Below are positions 42,419 to 51,481 of a DNA stretch of 64,000 nt, piece by piece. The DNA comes from Buchnera aphidicola (Schlechtendalia chinensis) (lineage in GTDB: Bacteria; Pseudomonadota; Gammaproteobacteria; Enterobacterales; Enterobacteriaceae): the NCBI RefSeq assembly GCF_001648115.1, contig NZ_CP011299.1:543836-607835 (forward strand), written 5' to 3'. Each line of letters begins with the position of its first letter. Within the stretch, counting starts at the first letter, position 1. The translations under genes and the position numbers were made by a program. The notes beneath the pieces were generated by a model. That model had not been told where the DNA came from. It did not search any database and was given only the letters and a program-made list of their open reading frames with translations.

Positions 42419-42495
42419 ATTTAATTCATTACATGTCAGTAAAGCTATATTCTAAAAACTATACAAATACGACTTTAAAAATTATTAATTAATCT

Positions 42496-43701
42496 TTACA
42501 TTAAAAAATAAACATATTCTATATTTGGAACTTTATCCTTAGAAAGAATCATAGATGCTTGTATTCCAAATGAATCGTCGTATGTATTTCCATCTGCTTT
42601 ATAACTCGTATTTGAATCTAATCGCGCTTTACTTGTTGCTACAAGCTGAATTTGATTATCATCTAACTCATCTGCTACATAAGAAACTTTTATATCTTTT
42701 AATTTTAAATCAGCCAATTCTGGACGTTCAGAAAATAATTCTAGATATGGACGAGAAAATAAATCTTGATGCGAATACGAAGAAATTAATTGTCTTGATT
42801 CCAAATTAGGCAATACATATTTAAAATCATTTAACATAGTTGCCGGAGAATGTTTGGATATTGGTTGTCCGTTAACTTGTAAAACAGAATCTTCGCCTTC
42901 AGAAAGAAAATCGTTATCTAATTTCAAAGTCTTTTTTAGTTCATTAAAATTATTTTGAAACTTTTTTCCAGAAAATATTGAAGAATTATTATCATTAATA
43001 TTTTTTAAAGTATACCAATAAGGTTTTTTTAAATCCCTATTTTCAATTTTTTCAACATTATCTTTAACAGAATTGTCAGATTCTATCTTATCAGGTTGAA
43101 CTACAGGTTTATCGTTTGAAACAGGAGCAGGACTACCACCACCAAAGAAGTTACTAATACTAGATATTACACTTTTTCCAAAGTTAACAGAAGTATCAAA
43201 TACAGACTCTCCTACTCCTTTTATAAAGTCAACAGTTGAACTAATAGCTTTCTTACCAGACTCATATATCGATACACAAGTATCAGACACTGTACTCAAT
43301 AATGCATCAAAAAAATTAGTCATAGGAGTAAAACTGAACTTAAATATATCTGGAACAGTAAAATCTGGTGTTATATTTTTAACAAAACTGTAAACAGGGA
43401 AAAATATTGAAGTAAAACCTTTTAATTCATTTAATTTTTTTAAATCTTCACGTTTTGGAATGTTGTTATTAATAAAAAAATCAGGTGGATAATCTACAAT
43501 TTTACCATTTAAATAATCTGAATATATAATATTTGAAGCATTATTTTTATGATTATAATAAGGTAATCGTTCTAAATCATTTATATCAGGAAAATTAATA
43601 TGAGTAATATTTTTACTTTTATTTGTTAAAATATCTTGAGGGTGTGTTTTTTTATTCACATCTACAAGTTGCATACCATCTACAACTGACATTGATGACA
43701 T
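42496..43701 (-). CDS. Orphan protein of unknown function, 401 aa
   Basis: I do not recognise a family. The start is well supported: GAGGA lies 14 bases before the ATG, the strongest ribosome site nearby. The protein is acidic/polar with no classical signal peptide. Residues 1-50 are Ser/Asn/Asp-rich. Residues 85-130 contain alternating aromatic and proline positions. Residues 130-184 form five 11-residue units (beginning F130, T141, A152, V163, F174) with hydrophobic residues mostly at positions 1, 5, 6 and 9, so a long amphipathic helix is likely. A flexible GGGSPAP linker follows (187-193), then a charged stretch and a beta-rich C-terminal part (about 320-401). Buchnera has a few lineage-specific orphan genes (yba-type), and this may be one of them. 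Confidence 0.75.
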   Translation of the reverse strand: MSSMSVVDGMQLVDVNKKTHPQDILTNKSKNITHINFPDINDLERLPYYNHKNNASNIIYSDYLNGKIVDYPPDFFINNNIPKREDLKKLNELKGFTSIFFPVYSFVKNITPDFTVPDIFKFSFTPMTNFFDALLSTVSDTCVSIYESGKKAISSTVDFIKGVGESVFDTSVNFGKSVISSISNFFGGGSPAPVSNDKPVVQPDKIESDNSVKDNVEKIENRDLKKPYWYTLKNINDNNSSIFSGKKFQNNFNELKKTLKLDNDFLSEGEDSVLQVNGQPISKHSPATMLNDFKYVLPNLESRQLISSYSHQDLFSRPYLELFSERPELADLKLKDIKVSYVADELDDNQIQLVATSKARLDSNTSYKADGNTYDDSFGIQASMILSKDKVPNIEYVYFLM

Positions 43702-44510
43702 AATATTACGTCCTCTAGTTTTTTATGAATTTTTTATTTAAATTTTGATTTATAAAAAGTTTTATATAAAAATACATCTAAAACTTTTCATAAATTTAAG
43801 AAAATAACTATATTATAAAAAATTATGTTTCAAAATCTGTAACAAAAAAATATAAACAATTCTAGTTAATTTATTCTAAAAACATCTAACTTCAAATAAC
43901 ATAAAATTTAAATTATTTTATTTAATTTTATTAACAGTACAATTAATTATATCTATGTGTATATTTAAAATAACAATTGAGATTCTATAAATATATGAAT
44001 TAATTTTTTAAATATTCATTAAAATTTATTTTTTTTTTAAAAAGCTTAAACCTAAATCAAAATTATCTTATATATAAAATATACAAACTTTAATGCATTA
44101 TACTACAATTTTATTTTTAGGATAATATCCTAAATTAAAATAATTGAATTAAATACAAACTTTTAAAATATTACGAAATTTTAAAATTAATAATAATTCT
44201 TTTATCATATAAAATAAATACTATATTTTAAAAACAAGGATAACATTTATAAAATTTTATTTGCTATTATAAGAATAATAAACAAACATAGTCATATTGT
44301 CAATATAACTTATTTTAAGTAATTATAATTATTCAAAACAGTTATTTTTTAAATACATTTTAAAATTCTAAAGTCTTATATAATTGAAAATGACACACAC
44401 AATATAGTTAAAACAGTAACACACATCTACTTCAAAAAAAACAAAACTTTAAAAAACTTTTAAATTAAAAAATATTATCACATGCCTGTGAAATAATCTC
44501 TTAATAAAAA
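43702..44510. other. 809-bp gene-free region upstream of orphan gene
   Basis: Second-longest spacer in the window. It must contain the promoter of the orphan gene but no box pair with convincing spacing was found. No gene remnant recognised. Confidence 0.4.
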
Positions 44511-46001
44511 TTAATTTATCATCGTTAAACTTATCCAATATAAAATACTAGACAATACAATTGAAATAGGAAAAGTTAACACCCAGGAGATAATAATATT
44601 TTTGACAGTTCGAGTTTGTATCTTATCTCCATTAACTAAAATAGCTCCAGCAATAGAAGACGAAATAATATGAGTTGTAGATACTGGAACTCCCGTATAG
44701 CTTGCTGTACTCATTGAAATAGCGGCTGTTAACTGAGATGAAATAGCTTGAACATAAGTTATATTCTTTGTTCCAATTTTTTCTCCGAAAGTAGTAACAA
44801 TTCTTTTCCACCCCATTAAAGTACCAATAGACAAAGCTAATGCTACTAACATAATAATCCAAATAGGTGCATATTCAATAGTACATATTAAGCTTTTTTT
44901 CAATTTTTTTAAAAAATGTTTATCATCAGATTTAATCTGAGAATATTTGTTAATTGTATCTATAAATTCAGTCATATATAATAATAATTGACGTAATTTA
45001 TATCTTTGATCAATATGTAATTCTTTATAACTTAACGTATTATCTAATAATTTTTTCAAACTTTGAAAAACATTCAATATTTTTTCATCAGAAGATTTAT
45101 CCAATGACGATGAATTCTTATCTATTGAATGAATAGCCATTATATTAGTACTTCTTTTTAAACTTTTTTTATTATGAATATAATAATTTTCTAAAGAATA
45201 AACAGAATTTCTTGTTTGGTTTATGTCATATTGCGATGCACACAAATTAACGAAATACTCTGATGGGAAAATGCATATTAAAATTAACATAATTAAGCCA
45301 ATTCCCTTCTGACCATCATTCGCTCCATGCGAATAACTAACACCTATAGAAGATAATATTAATATAGCTCTTACCAAAAATGGAGGTGTAACATCTTTCT
45401 GAAGATGTTTGTAAGTCCTAGAAAACATATAAAGATAATAACTTTCTTGAATTATTTTCCAAAAAAAATTTAAAACAAGTACTAAAATTCCAGATATAAT
45501 TAATCCCAATATTGGTGAAATAATTAAAGATAAAAACACATTTAGAAATTTGTCAAAATTAAAAGAATCCATTACAGAAATATTGTTACTAATAGCATAA
45601 GTAATATTAATTCCAATAATGGTGCCAACTAATGTATGTGAACTAGAATTAGGTAAACAAAGAATCCATGTGCACAAATTCCAAAAAATGGCAGCTAACA
45701 ATATAGAAAAAATAGCTTTTAAACCATAAGATGAATTAATATCAAATAACAAATCAATAGAAATAAGGTGAACAATAGTATAAGCTACACCTAATCCTCC
45801 TAACACTACTCCCAAAAAATTAAATATCCCAGAAAGTATAACAGCTAACTTCGAACTAAGAGCGTGAGTATAAATTACAGTAGCTATAGCATTAGCAGAA
45901 TCATGAAAACCATTAATCACTTCGTATAACAGAACCACTGCAAAAGCAGCAATTGCTAAGCAATTATTAGTACAACTAAAAAAAGAAAATAAATGTGACA
46001 T
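44511..46001 (-). CDS. pitA: Low-affinity inorganic phosphate transporter (Pit family)
   Basis: Proton/metal-phosphate symporter of the inner membrane. 496 residues (E. coli PitA 499). The two signature repeats are NGFHDSANAIATV (about residue 30) and SHGANDGQKGIGL in the second half. Multiple membrane segments flank a hydrophilic central loop (about residues 265-370). The C-terminus repeats the fold (ATTHII-like VPVSTTHIISS). With no pstSCAB in view it may be a main phosphate entry route. Confidence 0.93.
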   Translation of the reverse strand: MSHLFSFFSCTNNCLAIAAFAVVLLYEVINGFHDSANAIATVIYTHALSSKLAVILSGIFNFLGVVLGGLGVAYTIVHLISIDLLFDINSSYGLKAIFSILLAAIFWNLCTWILCLPNSSSHTLVGTIIGINITYAISNNISVMDSFNFDKFLNVFLSLIISPILGLIISGILVLVLNFFWKIIQESYYLYMFSRTYKHLQKDVTPPFLVRAILILSSIGVSYSHGANDGQKGIGLIMLILICIFPSEYFVNLCASQYDINQTRNSVYSLENYYIHNKKSLKRSTNIMAIHSIDKNSSSLDKSSDEKILNVFQSLKKLLDNTLSYKELHIDQRYKLRQLLLYMTEFIDTINKYSQIKSDDKHFLKKLKKSLICTIEYAPIWIIMLVALALSIGTLMGWKRIVTTFGEKIGTKNITYVQAISSQLTAAISMSTASYTGVPVSTTHIISSSIAGAILVNGDKIQTRTVKNIIISWVLTFPISIVLSSILYWISLTMIN

Positions 46002-46213
46002 AATCTTTAAACCATTTTAAAGATATAGATTTAATTTATTATCTGTGAGAACGTTATATAGAGAAAGATATAATACATACATTTACTATAAATATTTATA
46101 TTTTTTAAAATTTAAAATATTTATTAAAATAGTTTAATTTTTCAATTAAACTAAATACTACAAAAAATTTAAAACATTTTTTAAAATAGGTCAACATCTA
46201 TAAATTATGAAAA

Positions 46214-47422
46214 TTACTTTTTATTTTCTACAAGAGTAGTATTATTCAATTGAATTGCTAACATTATTCCAATACATAAGGCAAATGATATGAAAACTGA
46301 AATTCCTATCCATTTACCCATAGTCCAAAAAATTCCACTAAATGTTCCCAAAACGCTAGACCCTAAATAATACGAAAATAAATAAATAGACGAAATATAA
46401 CCTCGATTTTTTTTTGCTTGTTGCCCAACCCATGTACTAGCAACTGAATGTGCTGCAAAAAAACCAGCTGTAAAAAAAAATAAACCAAAAAATACAATAA
46501 ATATTGCATTCCATTGCGAAATTAATAACCCTAATAGCATCATAAATAAAGATACTATTAATAGTAAACCTTTTCCATATTTTTTAACAAGAATACCAGC
46601 TTTTGGAGAACTATATACACCTATTAAATAAATTATTGACAATATACCTATAGTTTTCTGACTTAAAAAAAATGGTTCTAATAATAATCTATAACCAATA
46701 TAATTAAAAATTGTAACAAAACTACCCATTAATAAAAAACCTATTATAAATAGTTTAGATAAAACCGGATGTTTCCATTGTGATATAAAATGAGAAAAAA
46801 TTTTTCTAGGATTTAAAGAAACAGAATGAAAATTTTTCGAACAAGGTAAAAAATACAAAAATAAAATTGAAAATAAAAATGCTAAAATACTGATCAATTC
46901 TAATGCTAATTTCCAAGAAACGCTTTCTGAAAGAAAGCTACTTAAAAATCTTCCAAAAAAACCTCCAATAGTATTTCCACTAATATACAATCCCATAGAA
47001 AAAGATAAAGTGTTAGGATGAACCTCTTCACTTAAATATGTCATAGCTACTGCTGCAACACCACTTAAAGCTAATCCTGTACATGCTCTCATCAATATGA
47101 AATTTTCCCAACTATCCATTTTTGAACAACAAAAAGTAAAAAAAGCCGCTAAAAATAATGCGCCAGACATAATTTTTTTTCGGCCTATTCTATCTGATAA
47201 CGGACCAGTAAATAGCATTCCTACTGCCATCATAGCAGTAGAAGAAGATAAAGATAAACTACTTTCTATAGGATTCAAAGAAAAATATTTTGACAATACA
47301 AACAAAATAGATTGAACGCAATACAAGATTGAAAACGTTGCAAATCCAGCTAAAAATAAAGCGACTGTTACCGATGCAAACTTTCTAGTTCCTCTCGTAA
47401 TATAAACTTTATTATCTCTCAT
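46214..47422 (-). CDS. ynfM: MFS transporter, YnfM-like
   Basis: 402 residues with about 12 membrane segments and the major-facilitator loop motif GPLSDRIGRKKIM between segments 2 and 3. The start RGTRKFASVTVALFLAGFATFSILY and the segment YLSEEVHP resemble E. coli YnfM (putative arabinose/drug exporter family). Substrate unknown. Few exporters survive in Buchnera genomes, so this could carry a symbiotically relevant metabolite (inference). It lies between dapF and pitA on the same strand. Confidence 0.82.
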   Translation of the reverse strand: MRDNKVYITRGTRKFASVTVALFLAGFATFSILYCVQSILFVLSKYFSLNPIESSLSLSSSTAMMAVGMLFTGPLSDRIGRKKIMSGALFLAAFFTFCCSKMDSWENFILMRACTGLALSGVAAVAMTYLSEEVHPNTLSFSMGLYISGNTIGGFFGRFLSSFLSESVSWKLALELISILAFLFSILFLYFLPCSKNFHSVSLNPRKIFSHFISQWKHPVLSKLFIIGFLLMGSFVTIFNYIGYRLLLEPFFLSQKTIGILSIIYLIGVYSSPKAGILVKKYGKGLLLIVSLFMMLLGLLISQWNAIFIVFFGLFFFTAGFFAAHSVASTWVGQQAKKNRGYISSIYLFSYYLGSSVLGTFSGIFWTMGKWIGISVFISFALCIGIMLAIQLNNTTLVENKK

Positions 47423-47528
47423 ACTATTTTTGTAATTTTTATATCTTTATATTCTCAAATATAACATCAATTCTTAAATATTAAATTTTTAATTAAAAAA
47501 TATTTCAATAAAATAATATTAATATTCG

Positions 47529-48337
47529 TTACAAATAAAAATATCCATCATAGACATACGTTGCTGAACCAGTCATATACAAGTTTTCTGAATTTCCCTT
47601 CCAACTAATTTGTAACGTTCCACCTAATAAATCTACTTGAACATTATTACATAATATATTTTGTTTAATTCCAACGGAAACAGCAGCACAAGCACCACTA
47701 CCACATGAACGAGTCTCTCCTACACCTCTTTCATAAACTCTGAGGAAAATACGTTCTTCAGAAATAATTTGCACAAAACCAACGTTAACTCCTTCAGGGA
47801 ACAAGTGATGAGTACTTAAAAAAAATCCTACTTTTTTTACTGGATAACGTTTTATATTCTTAACGAAAATGACACAATGAGGATTTCCTATCGAAACAAT
47901 ATAATATTTTACAATTTTTCCTAAAACCGATAAAGAATAATGTTTCTTCTCATTACTTGACATATAAGGAACTTCTTTAGGATTAAATTTAGGAATCCCC
48001 ATATCTACACAAACATTATTATTCTTCAAAATATGTAAAACAATTATTTTATTTTTCGTACTAACATAAATATTTCTTTTTTTTGTCAACTTTTTTAAAA
48101 TCAAAAAATAAGCTAAACATCGAGCACCATTACCACATTGTGACACTTCGCTACCATTAGAATTAAAAATACGATAATGAAAATCAACATTTTTTTTTTT
48201 GGAGATTCTACTAACAACAACTGATCAAAACCAATCCCAGTATTTCGATGTGATAAACTTTGTACATTAGAAGAAGAAATGTAAAAATCGTTTTTTATAT
48301 TATTTAAAATTACAAAATCATTTTCCAATCCATGCAT
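47529..48337 (-). CDS. dapF: Diaminopimelate epimerase, frameshifted at A11
   Basis: Makes meso-diaminopimelate for lysine and murein. The upstream frame (48337-48113) starts [13 protein letters not shown] and has [15 protein letters not shown], then leaves register after KKK. The downstream frame carries the rest, including both catalytic cysteines in QCGNGARC and [12 protein letters not shown] and ends YVYDGYFYL. The switch lies in a run of 11 A's (minus strand, 48190-48200); one added A joins them into 269 residues (E. coli 274). The conserved FSK before MHGL is also encoded upstream, where the expected ATG reads ATA (48350-48352), so the original start may be lost or non-canonical. Confidence 0.88.
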
Positions 48338-48508
48338 TTTAGAAAAAAATATTTTTTTTTAACTAACATTTTTAATTTCTATCCTTAAATTTAAGTATCA
48401 TAAATTATACTATTTTAAAGTTAAAACTCAATAAAAATATTTTTAGAAATTATAAACTTAAAATATTTATTTTTTAAACAAAATATAAAATTTTATATTT
48501 TATTATTT

Positions 48509-48537
48509 TTGATTTACTATAATTATACTATTATATA
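48509..48537 (+). promoter_or_regulatory. Possible promoter for cyaY
   Basis: TTGATT (48509-48514) and TATATA (48532-48537) are spaced by 17 bases, 38 bases before the cyaY ATG. A dyad TACTATA/TATAGTA (48515-48521/48534-48540) overlaps the spacer and -10. Confidence 0.4.
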
Positions 48538-48574
48538 GTATAGAGAATAAAAACTTATTCCATATAAAAAAGTT

Positions 48575-48895
48575 ATGAAACATAATCATGATTATAATAA
48601 ATTAGCCAATAAATTATTCAAGGCTATTGAAGAAAAAATCGATAGTTATAAAGGAAAGACTGATATTGATTGTTATAGACATTCTAATGTCATAACAATA
48701 ACTTTTGATAATAAGCACAAAATAATCATTAACCAGCAAGAACCTCTCTCGCAAATTTGGTTAGCTACTGTGAGATCAGGATATCACTTTGAATATATAG
48801 AAAAAGAATGGATTTGTAATCGAACTAAAAAAAAATTTTGGAACGTTTTAGAACAATTAGTTTCAAATCAAACAAAAGAAAACGTAAAATTTTAA
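48575..48895 (+). CDS. cyaY: Frataxin homologue CyaY
   Basis: 106 residues, same length as E. coli CyaY. The iron-binding acidic helix (KLFKAIEEKIDSY) is followed by the beta-sheet with ITITFDNKHKIIINQQEPLSQIWLAT, YHFEY and EWICNR. It modulates iron delivery to IscS-IscU; iscS and iscU are both in this window. Divergent from dapF, the E. coli arrangement. Confidence 0.95.
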   Translation: MKHNHDYNKLANKLFKAIEEKIDSYKGKTDIDCYRHSNVITITFDNKHKIIINQQEPLSQIWLATVRSGYHFEYIEKEWICNRTKKKFWNVLEQLVSNQTKENVKF

Positions 48896-49045
48896 GGAAA
48901 TAATTTTAAATTAACAAAAAAAATTTCAAAATTTATAAATGTTTTAAAAATATGACAATGTTTTGTTTAAAAAACTTGATATCGTAAAAATAATAATTAA
49001 TTTCAAAAAATAAAAAAAACTAAATACAATTTAAGTTCTATTTCT

Positions 49046-49119
49046 TCGGTGAGAGAGGATTTGAACCTCTGACCTACTGGTCCCAAACCAGTTGCGCTAC
49101 CAAACTGCGCTACTCACCG
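49046..49119 (-). tRNA. tRNA-Pro (TGG)
   Basis: 74-base minus-strand cloverleaf: acceptor CGGTGAG pairing with CTCACCG, anticodon TGG within TTTGGGA, T-arm AGGTTCAAATCCT, discriminator A. CCA not encoded. Last gene of the argX-hisR-proM set. Confidence 0.96.
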
Positions 49120-49177
49120 ATTTAATACTTAACTCTCATATCAAAATTCTAAAAATAAAATTTATAAATTATTAATA

Positions 49178-49254
49178 TGGGGTGACCAATGGGATTTGAA
49201 CCCATGACATCTGGAATCACAATCCAGGACTCTACCAGCTGAGCTATGGTCACC
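49178..49254 (-). tRNA. tRNA-His (GTG), 3' CCA encoded
   Basis: Minus-strand cloverleaf with the extra G-1 (49254) opposite discriminator C (49181), acceptor GTGACCA/TGGTCAC and anticodon GTG. Unlike the other tRNAs here, the next three bases (49180-49178) read CCA, so the 3' end is genome-encoded. Confidence 0.95.
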
Positions 49255-49284
49255 ACAATTTTGAAATTCATAAAAAATATATTT

Positions 49285-49358
49285 TGCGCTCGGCAGGATT
49301 CGAACCTGAGACCTCTACCTTCGGAGGGTAGCGCTCTATCCAACTGAGCTACGAACGC
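49285..49358 (-). tRNA. tRNA-Arg (CCG)
   Basis: 74-base minus-strand cloverleaf: acceptor GCGTTCG pairing with CGAGCGC (one G-T pair), anticodon CCG within CTCCGAA, T-arm AGGTTCGAATCCT. First gene of the operon argX-hisR-proM. The leuT gene found between hisR and proM in E. coli is missing. Confidence 0.95.
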
Positions 49359-49378
49359 CTTATAAAAAACACATTTTT

Positions 49379-49407
49379 ATAATATGAGCATTTTTACACA
49401 ATGTCTA
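49379..49407 (-). promoter_or_regulatory. Sigma-70 promoter of the argX-hisR-proM operon
   Basis: On the minus strand TAGACA (49402-49407) and TATTAT (49379-49384) are spaced by exactly 17 bases, with a start point expected about 14 bases before tRNA-Arg. One mismatch to each consensus box. Confidence 0.6.
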
Positions 49408-49572
49408 GTTTTTTTTATAAAATATTAATTACCTATGCTAGTTCTAGGTATATATAAAAAATAATTTTGAAAAATATTATTAAAAATTTACTATAATAAA
49501 CATCTATTTTAATAATATTTTTTATGTTAAATCTTTTTAAAAATATATAAATACTAAAATACAATCCAAAAA

Positions 49573-50832
49573 CTAGGAACGTTTCATCATATTGAAAAAT
49601 TCGTGATTAGTTTTAGTCATCGATAGTTTATTAATTAGAAATTCCATAGCATCAATTTCACTCATGGGATGAATTATTTTTCGTAAAATCCACATTTTTT
49701 GTAATTCGTCTGGCTGAGTTAACAACTCTTCTTTTCTTGTTCCTGATCTATTGTAATCAATAGCTGGAAAAACGCGTTTATCTGCTATTTTTCTTGATAG
49801 AGGTAACTCCATATTTCCTGTTCCTTTAAACTCTTCATATATTACTTCATCCATTTTCGAACCTGTATCAATTAATGCTGTCGCTATAATTGTTAAACTA
49901 CCTCCTTCTTCTACATTTCTTGCGGCTCCAAAAAACCGTTTAGGTCTATGTAAAGCATTTGCATCTACCCCACCTGTTAATACTTTTCCAGATGCTGGTA
50001 CTACTGTATTGTACGCTCGAGCTAATCTTGTAATAGAATCTAGTAATATAATTACATCTTTTTTATGTTCTACCAATCTTTTTGCCTTTTCAATCACCAT
50101 TTCTGCAACTTGAACATGTCTAGAAGCCGGCTCATCAAAAGTAGAAGCTACTACTTCTCCTTTAACTAATCTATGCATTTCAGTGACTTCTTCAGGTCTC
50201 TCGTCTATGAGCAACACCATTAAAACACAATCAGAGTGATTATAAGCAATGCTTTGAGCAATGTTTTGCAAAAGCATTGTTTTACCAGCCTTAGGAGGTG
50301 CAACAATTAATCCTCTTTGCCCTCTTCCAATAGGCGATGCTAAATCTAATACACGAGCTGTTAAATCTTCAGTAGAACCATTACCTCTTTCCATTCTTAA
50401 ACGAGAATTAGCATGTAAAGGAGTTAAATTTTCAAACAAAATTTTACTTCTAGCATTTTCAGGTCTATCGTAATTTACTTCGTTAACCTTTAATAATGCA
50501 AAATATCTTTCACCTTCTTTTGGAGGACGAATTTTACCAGAAATAGTATCACCAGTACGTAAATTAAATCTTCGAATTTGACTAGGAGAAACATAAATGT
50601 CATCAGGACCAGCTAAATACGAACTATCAGAAGAACGCAAAAAACCAAACCCATCTTGTAAAATTTCTAATACTCCGTCTCCAAATATATCTTCTCCACT
50701 TTTTGCATGTTGTTTTAATATGGAGAAAATAATATCTTGTTTTCTCATACGTGCTAAATTTTCCAGTCCTGTATTATCACCAAGAATGATTAACTCAGAA
50801 ACTGGTATATTTTTTAATGCAGTAAGATTCAT
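49573..50832 (-). CDS. rho: Transcription termination factor Rho
   Basis: Hexameric RNA helicase that ends transcription. 419 residues, same as E. coli. N-terminal RNA-binding domain includes [17 protein letters not shown]; Walker [33 protein letters not shown]; the Q-loop/R-loop region [20 protein letters not shown]. Retention fits a genome where hairpin terminators are mostly weak and A/T-only. It lies downstream of trxA on the same strand, separated by a strong hairpin. Confidence 0.97.
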   Translation of the reverse strand: MNLTALKNIPVSELIILGDNTGLENLARMRKQDIIFSILKQHAKSGEDIFGDGVLEILQDGFGFLRSSDSSYLAGPDDIYVSPSQIRRFNLRTGDTISGKIRPPKEGERYFALLKVNEVNYDRPENARSKILFENLTPLHANSRLRMERGNGSTEDLTARVLDLASPIGRGQRGLIVAPPKAGKTMLLQNIAQSIAYNHSDCVLMVLLIDERPEEVTEMHRLVKGEVVASTFDEPASRHVQVAEMVIEKAKRLVEHKKDVIILLDSITRLARAYNTVVPASGKVLTGGVDANALHRPKRFFGAARNVEEGGSLTIIATALIDTGSKMDEVIYEEFKGTGNMELPLSRKIADKRVFPAIDYNRSGTRKEELLTQPDELQKMWILRKIIHPMSEIDAMEFLINKLSMTKTNHEFFNMMKRS

Positions 50833-50976
50833 AATGATAGGTTCTTAGTAAAATCAGAGTCATTCTCAAGATGATATTTGACGGATAGAATAAAATAATA
50901 TGAATAATAATAAAAAATTAACAAATTTCTTATAACTTTTAATTTTTTTTAAATAATGTTAGAAAATCTAAGAAAC

Positions 50977-51007
50977 ATTTAATACTACCATATTGGTAGT
51001 ATTAAAT
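50977..51007. terminator. 14-bp hairpin between trxA and rho
   Basis: Perfect arms ATTTAATACTACCA (50977-50990) and TGGTAGTATTAAAT (50994-51007) with a 3-base loop, 45-75 bases beyond the trxA stop and 145 bases before rho (minus strand). The strand of trxA continues with TTTCTTAGATTTTC. Likely the trxA terminator; a role in rho leader control is possible. Confidence 0.6.
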
Positions 51008-51051
51008 CCATAAAATTTAAAAAATATTTATAAAAATATAGCTATTTTAAT

Positions 51052-51381
51052 TTATTTTAAATTGATATCTAAAAAATTTTTTAATTGCATTTTAGATAAA
51101 GCACCAATTTTAGTTGCTATTAACTCACCACTTTTGAACAACAACAGTGCAGGAATGCCTCGAATAGAATATTTTGGAGCAGTATTTGGATTAGAATCAA
51201 TATTTATTTTCATAACAGTTAATAGATGACTATACTCTATAGAAATTTCTTCTAAAATAGGCGCAAGAATTTTACAAGGATTACACCAATCAGCCCAAAA
51301 ATCTACCAATATTGTATTTTGTGATTCTAAAACACATTTCTCAAAACTATTGTCAGTTAAGTCAATTATATTTCCTTTCAT
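51052..51381 (-). CDS. trxA: Thioredoxin with CNPC active site
   Basis: General protein disulfide reductase. 109 residues (E. coli 109 with Met). The fold is normal: [10 protein letters not shown] at the active site, [11 protein letters not shown], the cis-Pro region [13 protein letters not shown]. The redox motif reads C-N-P-C instead of the near-universal C-G-P-C (codons at 51277-51288, minus strand). The residue between the cysteines tunes redox potential, so the change may alter reducing strength. Confidence 0.95.
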   Translation of the reverse strand: MKGNIIDLTDNSFEKCVLESQNTILVDFWADWCNPCKILAPILEEISIEYSHLLTVMKINIDSNPNTAPKYSIRGIPALLLFKSGELIATKIGALSKMQLKNFLDINLK

Positions 51382-51481
51382 ATTTTGCTTATCCTCAACA
51401 AAAATAACTGTAAGACATATAAATAGTACGGTATGTTACGTGTTTTATAGTTATTTTGTGAGTGTTTTATTCTAAAAAAAG

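Noticed and set aside
49149-49343. 64-residue minus-strand ORF
   Set aside because: It is a translation of the tRNA-Arg and tRNA-His genes and their spacer.
49430-49450. TACCTA/TAGGTA hairpin after rho
   Set aside because: Only a 6-bp stem with a 9-base loop and weak context; not distinguishable from chance.
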